Source: Bradyrhizobium ottawaense (GTDB lineage: Bacteria > Pseudomonadota > Alphaproteobacteria > Rhizobiales > Xanthobacteraceae). From it: DNA of 64,000 bases. Location of the stretch: the NCBI RefSeq assembly GCF_002278135.3, contig NZ_CP029425.2, forward strand, positions 4,006,001 through 4,070,000, read 5' to 3'. The notes below the pieces were generated by a model. The model worked only from the letters and a program-made list of their open reading frames with translations, made no database searches and was not told the origin of the DNA. The position numbers and the translations under genes were made by a program. This document shows, piece after piece, positions 11,286 to 19,058 of the stretch (the stretch's first letter is position 1; the number at the start of each line of letters is the position of its first letter).

Positions 11286-12308
11286 TCAGATCAGGAAGTG
11301 ATCCTGCATCCACTGCATCCCGGCGGCGTTGGCCTTGGTCACGACCGGGCCGTCGGTGACGACGTTCTTGGGGATGCCCTGGCCGCTCTTCTCGCCGCCA
11401 ACTACGGCCGATACGCCCGCGATGATCGCGCCGCCATGGATGCGGCAGGAGGGATTGCGGACGGTCGCGAACATGCGGCCTTCGCTCACCGCCTGGATCG
11501 CCGGCGGCATGGCATCGACGCCGCCGATCAGGATGTTGGTGCGGCCCCGCGCCTTCATGATGTTGGCAGCCGCGAGCGCCATGTCGTCATTGTGGAAGAA
11601 CGCCGCATCGATCTGCGGATACTTGGTCAGATATGTTTCCCAGAGGCGCGCGGTCTTGGAGACGTCCCAGTCTGCCGGCTGGGTGTCGAGCACCTCGATC
11701 CCCGGGAATTGCTTGACCACAGAGGTGAAGCCCTTGGCTCTTCCTTGCGCGCCTGTATGGCCGAGCGCGCCCTGCGTCATGATGATCTTGCCCTTGCCGC
11801 CCATCGCGTTGCAAAGCGCCTGGGTCACCGAGGCGCCCATGAACTCGTTGTCGGGGGCGAGGAAGGAGTGGACGTTGATCTGGTCGAGCGGCGCGATCAG
11901 CGTGTCCATGTCGATCACCGGCGTGCCGGCGTCGATCATCTTCTGCACGGGCTGGGTGAGAGTGCCGATGCCGAAGGCCTGGATCGCGACGAAGTCCCAT
12001 TTCTGCGAGGCCATGTTGTCGATCGCCGCGCGCTGCTTCACGGCGTCGAGCTGGCCGTCGAACCAGGTGACTTCGACGTTGAACAGCTTGCCCCAGAATT
12101 CGGCGGCTTGCTTTCCTTGCGCGCACCATGTGGCCTGCAGGCCCGCATTGGAGAACGCCGCCTTCAGCGGCTTCTCGCTTCGCCCGACCTCGGCGGCCAA
12201 TGCGGGGTTTATGCCCATGCTGCCGAGGAGGGCAGCTCCGGCGCCGGCGGTCGCAGCCGCCTGAAGAAGATCGCGCCTCGTCGTCGAGAAATCTTTCGTC
12301 CCGGACAT
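11286..12308 (-). CDS. sugar ABC transporter substrate-binding protein, ribose-type
   Basis: 340 residues. The N-terminus has a Tat signal (STTRRDLLQAAATAGAGAALL, cleavage near ALAAE), so the protein is probably exported folded. The body is a Peripla_BP_4 fold: two alpha/beta lobes, with NDDMALAAANIMKARG and IGGVDAMPPAIQAV typical of RbsB-like proteins. First gene of the binding protein-ATPase-permease operon. A FixK-type palindrome (12382-12395) lies 74-87 bases upstream of its start, a suitable distance for activation. Confidence 0.9.
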   Translation of the reverse strand: MSGTKDFSTTRRDLLQAAATAGAGAALLGSMGINPALAAEVGRSEKPLKAAFSNAGLQATWCAQGKQAAEFWGKLFNVEVTWFDGQLDAVKQRAAIDNMASQKWDFVAIQAFGIGTLTQPVQKMIDAGTPVIDMDTLIAPLDQINVHSFLAPDNEFMGASVTQALCNAMGGKGKIIMTQGALGHTGAQGRAKGFTSVVKQFPGIEVLDTQPADWDVSKTARLWETYLTKYPQIDAAFFHNDDMALAAANIMKARGRTNILIGGVDAMPPAIQAVSEGRMFATVRNPSCRIHGGAIIAGVSAVVGGEKSGQGIPKNVVTDGPVVTKANAAGMQWMQDHFLI

Positions 12309-12381
12309 CGCTCGCTCCCATAAACTTTATCGTCGGCGCGTCATTGATTGCGCGACCGATGTCGAAAGTGTCTCACAAGAG

Positions 12382-12395
12382 TTGATGCCACTCAA
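12382..12395. promoter_or_regulatory. FixK/FNR-type box upstream of the sugar importer operon
   Basis: The sequence TTGATGCCACTCAA is an exact TTGA-N6-TCAA palindrome. Its centre is about 80 bases upstream of the binding-protein ATG at 12308, so a transcript starting about 41 bases from the centre would have a leader of roughly 39 bases. Function is inferred from consensus and position only. Confidence 0.4.
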
Positions 12396-12446
12396 TCTGC
12401 AATCACACGCGCCATCGCAGTACGCCGCGTGGTGCAGCGCAAAGCG

Positions 12447-12866
12447 TCAGGCGGTCGATCCGGTGAGTGCGTCGATGTCGACGAGCAATGTGTCCCAGGC
12501 TCGCGCGATCTCGATGGACCATTCATCGCCGAGCAGATCGCGCAGCGTATCCCTGATGATGGTGAAGAAGGCGGTGAACAACTGGCGCGACATGCCATAG
12601 GCGTCGTGCGAGGCAAGTTCGCAGGCAATCAGACGGAAATGCCCATGACGCATCCCGGCAAAATCGAGAATCGCCTCGATCGTCAGCGCGAGCATCGATC
12701 CCTTCACGAGGTCGCTGCCCTTCGAGCGGAACATCGCCTGCGTTTCGGGATGCTCGTCGAACAGGCGCTTGTAGACGAGGGGCGTGAGATCCGCGCAGCG
12801 CGAGGCGGCGAGTTCAAAGCTGAGTTCGACTGGATTGGAGGGCATATTCATCGGCGAAAGTGCCAT
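12447..12866 (-). CDS. single-domain bacterial globin
   Basis: 139 residues as drawn; ATGs at 12851 and 12845 are alternative starts, and none has a clear ribosome-binding site. The B-C region reads PLVYKRLFDEHPETQAMF, as in bacterial haemoglobins and flavohaemoprotein heme domains. The proximal histidine is the one in SHDAYGM, followed by the G/H helices ending WDTLLVDIDAL. There is no reductase domain. Such globins bind O2 or NO; the role here is inferred. An intrinsic terminator lies immediately upstream of the start (12871-12900). Confidence 0.82.
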   Translation of the reverse strand: MALSPMNMPSNPVELSFELAASRCADLTPLVYKRLFDEHPETQAMFRSKGSDLVKGSMLALTIEAILDFAGMRHGHFRLIACELASHDAYGMSRQLFTAFFTIIRDTLRDLLGDEWSIEIARAWDTLLVDIDALTGSTA

Positions 12867-12870
12867 GCAG

Positions 12871-12903
12871 ACAAAAAAAGAGCGGGGCCCTGGCCCCGCT
12901 CAA
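12871..12903 (-). terminator. intrinsic terminator abutting the globin start
   Basis: Stem AGCGGGGCC (12881-12889) and GGCCCCGCT (12892-12900). On the minus strand the hairpin is followed by seven T residues (12873-12879 complement), which makes a strong rho-independent terminator for leftward RNA. On the plus strand it is followed only by CAAAAATT. The T run ends a few bases before the globin ATG at 12866, so any transcript entering the globin gene from the right must pass it. Confidence 0.75.
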
Positions 12904-13330
12904 AAATTGTGTCGACCCTATTATCCCCGATTCTAAGATTTGCTCTTGATTGACGGGGCGACGCTGCGTTTTGCGCGCCAGGGGCTCCTCCCGAGACTTG
13001 GACCACCAGACTTCGACCTCACGGCCAGCCTGAGCAAGGGGGATGCTAGATCAACTTTTCTCACTTGTCATCATTTTCGGCAACGAATGTTCAAAATTCG
13101 AGCAATAGACGAAATGATCGGGCTTTTGGCCCCGCAAGTATATGACAAATATAAGAAATCTGTGGATGCCGGGCCGTTTGATTTGGCTCAAATGCCCCCG
13201 CTCGGTGCCGTGCTGGGGTACCACGGTCACAGTTTTCGCCAATTTGCGCTGGGCCAAGTAGGCGGCGGAACTGATCTCGACTTGGGCCCGGCGCGGTGTT
13301 TAGTTAGCGGACGAACGAACGGTTCGGCAG
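12904..13330. other. long intergenic region with a low-GC core, no convincing gene
   Basis: This 427-base gap between the globin and the copper operon holds no ORF with recognisable product. Bases about 13040-13190 are clearly richer in A+T than the surroundings. It contains a FixK-type box at 13178-13191 and ends, leftward, in the terminator at 12871-12903. The plus-strand frame that crosses it runs out of frame through the DUF2946 gene and is not credible. It probably carries the operon promoter, and possibly a leftward small RNA. Confidence 0.5.
13178..13191. promoter_or_regulatory. FixK/FNR-type box upstream of the copper operon
   Basis: TTGATTTGGCTCAA is an exact TTGA-N6-TCAA palindrome, extended by one more pair (TTTGA/TCAAA). 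It lies 140 bases upstream of the DUF2946 ATG; class II activation would place the transcript start near 13225. No clear -10 hexamer is visible there, only GGTACCAC. Confidence 0.4.
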
Positions 13331-13705
13331 ATGCGCGCGCGGTTACAGAAATTCCTACCCCTGGTCCTGCTCGCCCTGGCCATGCAGGTGCTGGCGCCGA
13401 TTGCCGCCTGTTGGGCGACGGGCCAAGCCATCGCCGATCCGCTGTCTGCCGCCGTCATCTGCCACAGCGCGAGCGATCAGGGTGGCCTCGACGATCGGAC
13501 GGGGACCCCGACCGCGCATGCCGGCGCGTGCGCCCTGTGCTGCCTCGCCCAGGCGGGCGCGTCGCTCGATTCGCCGACGCACGCGGCACTCTCGATTCCC
13601 TTCCGCCATGCCGCGCGCGTGGTGTGGCAGCCGGCGGATGCGTCCGCCATCGCCGCTCCCAGGGGTTCGAGCGCTCAGGCCCGCGCCCCACCTCAATTTT
13701 CCTGA
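13331..13705 (+). CDS. pcuA: DUF2946 family protein, first gene of copper operon (PcuA-like)
   Basis: 124 residues. A hydrophobic N-terminal segment (FLPLVLLALAMQVLAPIAACWA) is a signal peptide or anchor. The conserved DUF2946 core is the central ICHSA and HAGACALCCLAQ cysteine cluster, which could bind metal. Proteins of this family usually sit beside TonB receptors and copper genes, as here. In the copper-starvation operon pcuABCDE of B. japonicum the first product is periplasmic; equating this gene with pcuA rests on position and is an inference. Confidence 0.75.
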   Translation: MRARLQKFLPLVLLALAMQVLAPIAACWATGQAIADPLSAAVICHSASDQGGLDDRTGTPTAHAGACALCCLAQAGASLDSPTHAALSIPFRHAARVVWQPADASAIAAPRGSSAQARAPPQFS

Positions 13706-13798
13706 CGTAGCGACAAACCGAACCGTTGGCGCGCGCCGTTGCCGCCGATGGCGTGCTCAATGGACCGGCCGAGGCGCCGGATGTCAGGAATTCAAGAG

Positions 13799-16201
13799 AT
13801 GTTACGCATTCGTGCGATCGGAAGTGCGGGCTTGCCCGTGCTTTTCGGGCTGGTGTCCCCGATCGGTTCAGACGCGCTCGCCCAGGCTGCGTCGGAAGCG
13901 ATTCCCGCAGTGACGGTCGAGGCGCCTAAGGCGTCCCGTCCCAAACCAATCACCCGGCCAGCGCGGCTGCGTTCCGCTTCGGCGGCGCGCGCAGCGAGGC
14001 CGGTCGCGCCGATCGGGACCGATGGCGCCCAGGGGCAGAACAACACGATGTCCGCCGGCGCAGTGCGAGCCGGTCTCAATCAGGCGCCGGCCGGCCAGAC
14101 CGCGACGACCATCGATCGCAGCCAGTTCGACAACCGGCCCTCGTTTTCGGTCAGCGACGTCTTGCGGGACAGTCCGGGCATTTCGATCAAGCAGGGCAAC
14201 GGTCCCCGGGACTTCGGCATCTCGATTCGCGGGTCCAACGCCCGGAACGGTTTCGGCATCCGCAATCTCGTGATCTTCGACGACGGTTTCCCCGTCACGC
14301 AGCCGGACGGCCTGTCGCGCAGCGACCTGATCGATCCCCACGCCTATGGCGCGATCGACGTGATCCGCGGCCCCTCGTCGGCGCTCTATGGCAATTACGC
14401 GACCGGCGGCGCGCTCAATTTTCGCACACGGCCGGGCGGCACGATCGACGGTGTCGAATACGGCGTCGACGGCGGCAGTTATGGCTACCTCAACAATTAC
14501 CTGGCGGCCGGCAAGAAGGTCGGGAATTTCGAGGGCTCGCTGTTCGCGAGCGACACGCGAGGCGACGGCTATATCGGCAATAGCTGGTTCAACACGCAGA
14601 CCGTCAACTTCCTCGGCACGCTCAAGGCGACGCCGGACGACCGTTTCACGGTCAAGATCATCAACAACGATCTCAGCGCGCGGCTGCCGCTTCGCTCCAC
14701 GCTGAACCAATACTATCAAAATCCCTTCCAGCAGGGTTGTGCGACCGGTGCCACGGCCGCGCCCGGATGCGGTACGGTCAGGCTGTTCAACAATGGCTTC
14801 AACGCGACCGCCGGAACCGATACGGAGACGGCCGTGCAGGCCGGGCTCGGCCGCAACGACCGCCGCACCATCGTCGGGGGCCGGTGGGAGCACGATTTCG
14901 ACAACACCACGACGTGGCGCAACCAGTTCGTGTTCGACGACCGGAACATCAGTCAGCCAACTGGCTCAACCAGCTCGATCGGCGACTTCCCGTCGTACAA
15001 CTACATGAGTGATCTCACCAAGCGCGGAGAGATTCTCGGCCTGGAGTCCACAGCGTTCTTCGGCGCCTTCTACAATACCCTGACGGCGTCGAGCGACACG
15101 CGAAACGTGATGCCGGGAGGCAACGCAACACTCGGCAGGCTGTCGAGCAATCTCTACAGCGAGACGACCAACTATGGTGTTCGTGCCAGGGAAGAGCTCA
15201 AGCTTACATCGTCGCTAACGGCCGTTGCAGGCATCGGTTGGGAGACAACCTTGCTCAAGGGCACCAATACGGCCTATTCGTACGCCGGTCCAACCGGCAT
15301 CACCACGACAACGCCGACGACCGCGGACCGGCAGTTTCAAAATACTGCACCAGAGTTGGCGCTGCTCTATAATCTCAGTAATGAATGGCTGGTCCGGGCA
15401 CGCGTTGCCACGGGGTATGGCACACCGCAGGTCTCGAATCTCTTCGTCGCTCGGACGGGGCTATCAGGCAACAATACGCAGCTCCAAGCCCAGAAGAATC
15501 TTGGCTACGATCTCGGTTTCGATTGGACGCCGAACAGCGCGCTCAAACTCAGCGCGACTGGCTTTTACGAGTTCTTCCGTAACGAGATCGTCAACCAGGC
15601 GACGCCGGTCGCGGGCGTAAGCTATTCGTTCAACGCGCCCCGGTCGGAGCACCGCGGCATCGAGCTTGCAGCCGATTGGAAGTTCTATCCGGGCTGGCGG
15701 TTCATGGCGGCGTACACCTATCTCGACGAGGTCTACACCGAATATGTCGAGAACATCACCAATGGCGCCGTGTTCAGCTTCAACCGTGCCGGCAACAAAA
15801 TTCCCGGTATCTCGCCCAACGAGCTGACGGCTCGAATTGGCTATGACGAGTTCGCCGGGCCGCTGGCAGGCCTCGGGGGCTTCGTCGAGGTCCAGTGGAA
15901 GGACTCTTTCTACATGGACAACGCGAATCTGCTGAAGGCGCCGGGCTACGAACTGGTCAATGTGAATGTCCACTACAAGACCGACTTGGTGTCCGACACC
16001 TTCAAGTCACTCAATCTGTTTCTTGAGGTCAGGAACGTGTTCGATCGCACCTATGTTGCGTCGGCAAACAACATCGCAAACACTGTGACGGCGGCCGGCC
16101 TGCAAATTCCAGGGAGCACGCTCGCAAGCACGGCGCCCGGATCGATCTATGCGGGCTCGCCACGCCTGTTCGTTGCAGGTATGAAGGTGGCCTTCAAATG
16201 A
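13799..16201 (+). CDS. pcuB: TonB-dependent outer-membrane receptor (copper uptake, PcuB-like)
   Basis: 800 residues. The start at 13799 follows AGGAA and begins a signal peptide ending near DALAQ; ATG 13739 and 13781 are alternatives. A TonB-box-like PAVTVEAP follows, then the plug domain (about residues 120-230: SVSDVLRDSPGISI, FGISIRGSNARNGFG, DVIRGPSSALYGNYATGGALNF). The rest is a 22-strand beta-barrel ending RLFVAGMKVAFK. Imports a metal complex or metallophore across the outer membrane using TonB energy. Copper specificity is inferred from the downstream PCuAC, YcnI and CopC-CopD genes. Confidence 0.88.
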   Translation: MLRIRAIGSAGLPVLFGLVSPIGSDALAQAASEAIPAVTVEAPKASRPKPITRPARLRSASAARAARPVAPIGTDGAQGQNNTMSAGAVRAGLNQAPAGQTATTIDRSQFDNRPSFSVSDVLRDSPGISIKQGNGPRDFGISIRGSNARNGFGIRNLVIFDDGFPVTQPDGLSRSDLIDPHAYGAIDVIRGPSSALYGNYATGGALNFRTRPGGTIDGVEYGVDGGSYGYLNNYLAAGKKVGNFEGSLFASDTRGDGYIGNSWFNTQTVNFLGTLKATPDDRFTVKIINNDLSARLPLRSTLNQYYQNPFQQGCATGATAAPGCGTVRLFNNGFNATAGTDTETAVQAGLGRNDRRTIVGGRWEHDFDNTTTWRNQFVFDDRNISQPTGSTSSIGDFPSYNYMSDLTKRGEILGLESTAFFGAFYNTLTASSDTRNVMPGGNATLGRLSSNLYSETTNYGVRAREELKLTSSLTAVAGIGWETTLLKGTNTAYSYAGPTGITTTTPTTADRQFQNTAPELALLYNLSNEWLVRARVATGYGTPQVSNLFVARTGLSGNNTQLQAQKNLGYDLGFDWTPNSALKLSATGFYEFFRNEIVNQATPVAGVSYSFNAPRSEHRGIELAADWKFYPGWRFMAAYTYLDEVYTEYVENITNGAVFSFNRAGNKIPGISPNELTARIGYDEFAGPLAGLGGFVEVQWKDSFYMDNANLLKAPGYELVNVNVHYKTDLVSDTFKSLNLFLEVRNVFDRTYVASANNIANTVTAAGLQIPGSTLASTAPGSIYAGSPRLFVAGMKVAFK

Positions 16202-16227
16202 TCCGGGCTCTCGAAGGGAATAGGGCC

Positions 16228-17439
16228 ATGATCCGAACTGGCTTGCTCGCGATAGCCGCTCTCGCCTGCCTGCAAGGTGCGGCGCTGGGGCAGATGCACG
16301 GCAAGCACGCGTCCGAAGCCGCGTGCGAGGAGCCGACGCTGCGCTGTGCGACCAAGGCGACGCCTGCCTTCGGTCCGGACGGCGCGCTGTGGCTGGTCTG
16401 GATGGCGGGAGGGCAGGTCTCGGTCGCAAGTTCGCAGGATGCGGGCCGAAGTTTCTCGACGCCCACGCAGGTCACGACGACGCGGCTGAACCTCGATTGG
16501 GGGCCGGATGCGCGGCCGAAGATCGTGGTCGACCGCAAGGGGGGCATTGCGCTCGCGTTCTCGACCTTCAGGGACGAGGCCTTCAACGGTCAGGTGCTCA
16601 CCACGCGCTCGGCCGACGGCGGCAGGAGCTTTGCCGAGCTGAAGCCGATCACCGCCAGCAACGAGAGCCAACGTTTCGAGGCGCTGGCGCTCGATCAGGA
16701 TGGAACAGTATTTGCGGCGTGGTTGGACAAGCGCAATCGCATTTTTGCGAAGGAAGCGGGACAGAAGTACGAGGGAGCCGGGCTGTTCTTCACTTCGTCC
16801 AGCGACGGCGGCACCACCTACGCAGAAGCGAAGCTGGCGCGCGAGGGCACCTGCGAATGCTGCCGGTTGGGGCTGGCATTCGCTGCGTCCGGGCGGCCGG
16901 TCGTGATCTTCAGGAACATATTTGAGGGCGGCGTGCGCGACCACGCGGTGATGACCTTCACGGACGTCGCGACGCCAGGCGAAGTCCGTCGGGTCAGCAA
17001 CGACGACTGGCAGATCAATGCCTGCCCACACCATGGGCCGAGCCTCACCGTTGCCCCGAACGGAACCTATCACGTCGCCTGGTACACCAACGGGAAGGCG
17101 CGGAAGGGATTGTTCTACGCCCACTCGCGCGACGAAGGCCGCACGTTCTCTTCGCCGATGGTGTTGGGGCGGCCGGATCGTAATCCGACGCGCCCCTTCG
17201 TGCTCGCGGGCGCGGCGGGAACGGTGATGGTCTGGAAGGAGTTCGACGGTGAAAAGACCTCGGTCCAGATGACGGTCTCCCGCGACGATGGCGAGACGTG
17301 GTCGGCGCCGAAGGCGATATCGAGCACGACCGACACGTCCGATCACCCTTTGCTGGTCTCCAGCGGCAAGCAGACCTACCTGTCGTGGATGACGAAGGCG
17401 GACGGCTATCGGCTCACGGCAATCGAGGACCAACCATGA
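16228..17439 (+). CDS. secreted Asp-box (sialidase-like) beta-propeller protein with Cys-rich motifs
   Basis: 403 residues with signal peptide MIRTGLLAIAALACLQGAALG. At least five Asp boxes are visible (SSQDAGRSF, RSADGGRSF, SSDGGTTY, SRDEGRTF, SRDDGETW), giving a six-bladed sialidase-type propeller. I do not see a sialidase catalytic Arg triad, so enzyme activity is doubtful. Unusual are an N-terminal QMHGKH stretch, CEEPTLRC, the cluster CECC and CPHHGP, all plausible metal or redox sites. ATG 16198 overlaps the receptor stop (ATGA) and is an alternative start. It sits between receptor and thioredoxin-like genes, so a copper-handling role is likely but unproven. Confidence 0.8.
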   Translation: MIRTGLLAIAALACLQGAALGQMHGKHASEAACEEPTLRCATKATPAFGPDGALWLVWMAGGQVSVASSQDAGRSFSTPTQVTTTRLNLDWGPDARPKIVVDRKGGIALAFSTFRDEAFNGQVLTTRSADGGRSFAELKPITASNESQRFEALALDQDGTVFAAWLDKRNRIFAKEAGQKYEGAGLFFTSSSDGGTTYAEAKLAREGTCECCRLGLAFAASGRPVVIFRNIFEGGVRDHAVMTFTDVATPGEVRRVSNDDWQINACPHHGPSLTVAPNGTYHVAWYTNGKARKGLFYAHSRDEGRTFSSPMVLGRPDRNPTRPFVLAGAAGTVMVWKEFDGEKTSVQMTVSRDDGETWSAPKAISSTTDTSDHPLLVSSGKQTYLSWMTKADGYRLTAIEDQP

Positions 17440-17933
17440 GATTTCGATTTGCAGGCATTGCCAGCCTTGTTGTTCTGATCGCATCGGCGGCGGCGCTCGG
17501 CGCATCTCCGGCTCTGAAGCCATTCGAACGCGGCACGTGGCAAGGCGTCCTGAGGGGGCACGCCGGCCGCCCCGTGCTCGTGCATTTCTGGGGTGTGACC
17601 TGCGGGCCTTGTAAGGTCGAGCTGCCGCTGCTCGGGCGGTTTGCAAAGGAGCATCCGGAGATCGACGTCGTCACGGTCAGCGCCGATCTCGTGCCGAACC
17701 TGCCGGCCGCCACGCAATCGATGCTCGACAAGGCGGGTCTGGCGTCGACCGAAAATTTCATCTTCAACGACGGCTTTGTCGAGCGCTTGCGGTTCGAGAT
17801 CGATCCGGCCTGGCAGGGCGACATCCCCAGGACCATGCTCATCTCCCCGGAAGGGACCGTCACGACGATCGAAGGCTCGGCCGAAATTGCCGATCTCGAA
17901 AAGTGGTCGGCGCAACAACTCTCCAAACACTGA
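17436..17933 (+). CDS. periplasmic TlpA-like thioredoxin
   Basis: 165 residues. Signal peptide MRFRFAGIASLVVLIASAAALG, then a thioredoxin fold with active site CGPC (WGVTCGPCKVELP), preceded by the usual VLVHFW strand. The cis-proline loop is GDIPRTMLI. The ATGA overlap with the propeller gene fixes the start. Probably keeps cysteines of neighbouring copper proteins (the CECC propeller, PCuAC partners) reduced, in the way TlpA and ScoI serve oxidase copper-site assembly. This is inference from context. Confidence 0.88.
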   Translation: MRFRFAGIASLVVLIASAAALGASPALKPFERGTWQGVLRGHAGRPVLVHFWGVTCGPCKVELPLLGRFAKEHPEIDVVTVSADLVPNLPAATQSMLDKAGLASTENFIFNDGFVERLRFEIDPAWQGDIPRTMLISPEGTVTTIEGSAEIADLEKWSAQQLSKH

Positions 17934-17961
17934 AGTTAAAGACTGCAAAGGGAATACCGAC

Positions 17962-18498
17962 ATGAAGACAATCTCGAAAAACGTGCTGCTCGCCGCGTTC
18001 GCTCTCGCGATCTCCGCAGCCCCGGCGGTCGCCGACGACGTCAAGGCCGGCGATCTCGTCGTTTCGCAGGCCTGGAGCCGGGCGACGCCGGGCGGCGCCA
18101 AGGTCGCCGGCGGCTATCTGACCATCGAGAACAAGGGCACTGCGGCCGACAGACTGGTCAGCGTGTCCGCCGATATCGCGGGCAAGGCCGAGATCCACGA
18201 GATGGCGATGGACAACGGCGTGATGAAGATGCGCCCGCTCGACAAGGGGCTCGCCATCGATGCCGGCAAGACGGTGAAGCTCGCGCCCGGCGGCAACCAC
18301 TTGATGCTCCAGGAGCTGAAGGGCGCGTTCAAGCAGGGCGACAAGGTGCCGGTGACGCTGCAATTCGAGAAGGCCGGCAAGGTCGCCGTGTCCCTAGACG
18401 TCCAGGGCGTCGGCGCACAGGCGCCTGGCGATGCCGGGCATTCAGGTCATATGGACATGAAGAAAATGCCGGATCACTCGGGAATGAAGATGAAATGA
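17962..18498 (+). CDS. pcuC: periplasmic copper chaperone PCu(A)C
   Basis: 178 residues with a signal peptide (NVLLAAFALAISAAPAVA). The PCuAC fingerprint H(M)-X10-M-X21-HXM is visible as EIHEMAMDNGVMKMRPL followed by NHLMLQEL. A C-terminal His/Met-rich tail (HSGHMDMKKMPDHSGMKMK) is typical of longer members and likely binds extra copper. PCuAC delivers Cu(I) to the CuA and CuB sites of cytochrome oxidases. Start at 17962 is 28 bases after the thioredoxin stop. Confidence 0.93.
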   Translation: MKTISKNVLLAAFALAISAAPAVADDVKAGDLVVSQAWSRATPGGAKVAGGYLTIENKGTAADRLVSVSADIAGKAEIHEMAMDNGVMKMRPLDKGLAIDAGKTVKLAPGGNHLMLQELKGAFKQGDKVPVTLQFEKAGKVAVSLDVQGVGAQAPGDAGHSGHMDMKKMPDHSGMKMK

Positions 18499-18527
18499 AA
18501 CGGATCTGGACTCTCGGGAGGCCGAAC

Positions 18528-19058
18528 ATGTCGAAGCAATCCTGCCTGATCCTGATTGCCGCGCTAGCCGCCTCGCCGGCGGCGGCGCACGTGTCGATCG
18601 AGACCAAGCAAGCCACGGTCGGTACGTCCTACAAGGCCGTCTTCACCGTGCCGCATGGCTGCGCGGGCTCGCCGACGGTGAAGATCCGGGTGCAGATTCC
18701 GGAAGGGGTGATCGCGGTGAAGCCGATGCCGAAGGCCGGCTGGAATGTCGATGTCGTCGAGGGCAAATATGCCGGGGAATACGACTATCACGGCAACAAG
18801 CTCTCCTCCGGCGTCAAGGAGGTCGCGTGGTCCGGCGGCAAGCTGCCGGACAAGAACTATGACGAGTTCGTCCTCAGCACGTTCCTGACCGACAGCCTGA
18901 AGCCGAACACGGTTCTGTACTTCCCTGTCGTTCAGGAATGCGAGGCCGGCGTCAGCCGCTGGATCGAAATTCCGGCGGCGGGGGCAGGGCATTCACATGA
19001 GGGCAAGTCCGAGGGCAAGTCGCCGGCGCCGGGCGTGAAACTGTTGCCAAAACCCTGA
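18528..19058 (+). CDS. pcuD: YcnI/DUF1775 copper-binding protein (PcuD-like)
   Basis: 176 residues. I chose ATG 18528 because GGAGG lies six bases upstream and the signal peptide CLILIAALAASPAAA then fits; ATG 18495 overlaps the pcuC stop and is the alternative. After cleavage the protein starts with HVSIETKQA, the histidine brace-like N-terminus conserved in YcnI (DUF1775), and contains the PHGCAGSPT motif. A His tail (GHSHEGK) is present near the C-terminus. Binds copper in the periplasm, working with the CopC-CopD protein encoded next. Confidence 0.88.
   Translation: MSKQSCLILIAALAASPAAAHVSIETKQATVGTSYKAVFTVPHGCAGSPTVKIRVQIPEGVIAVKPMPKAGWNVDVVEGKYAGEYDYHGNKLSSGVKEVAWSGGKLPDKNYDEFVLSTFLTDSLKPNTVLYFPVVQECEAGVSRWIEIPAAGAGHSHEGKSEGKSPAPGVKLLPKP

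Noticed and set aside
12940..13710. Plus-strand 256-codon frame upstream of the TonB receptor
   Set aside because: It overlaps the DUF2946 gene in another frame, lacks a signal or domain, and crosses the AT-rich promoter region.
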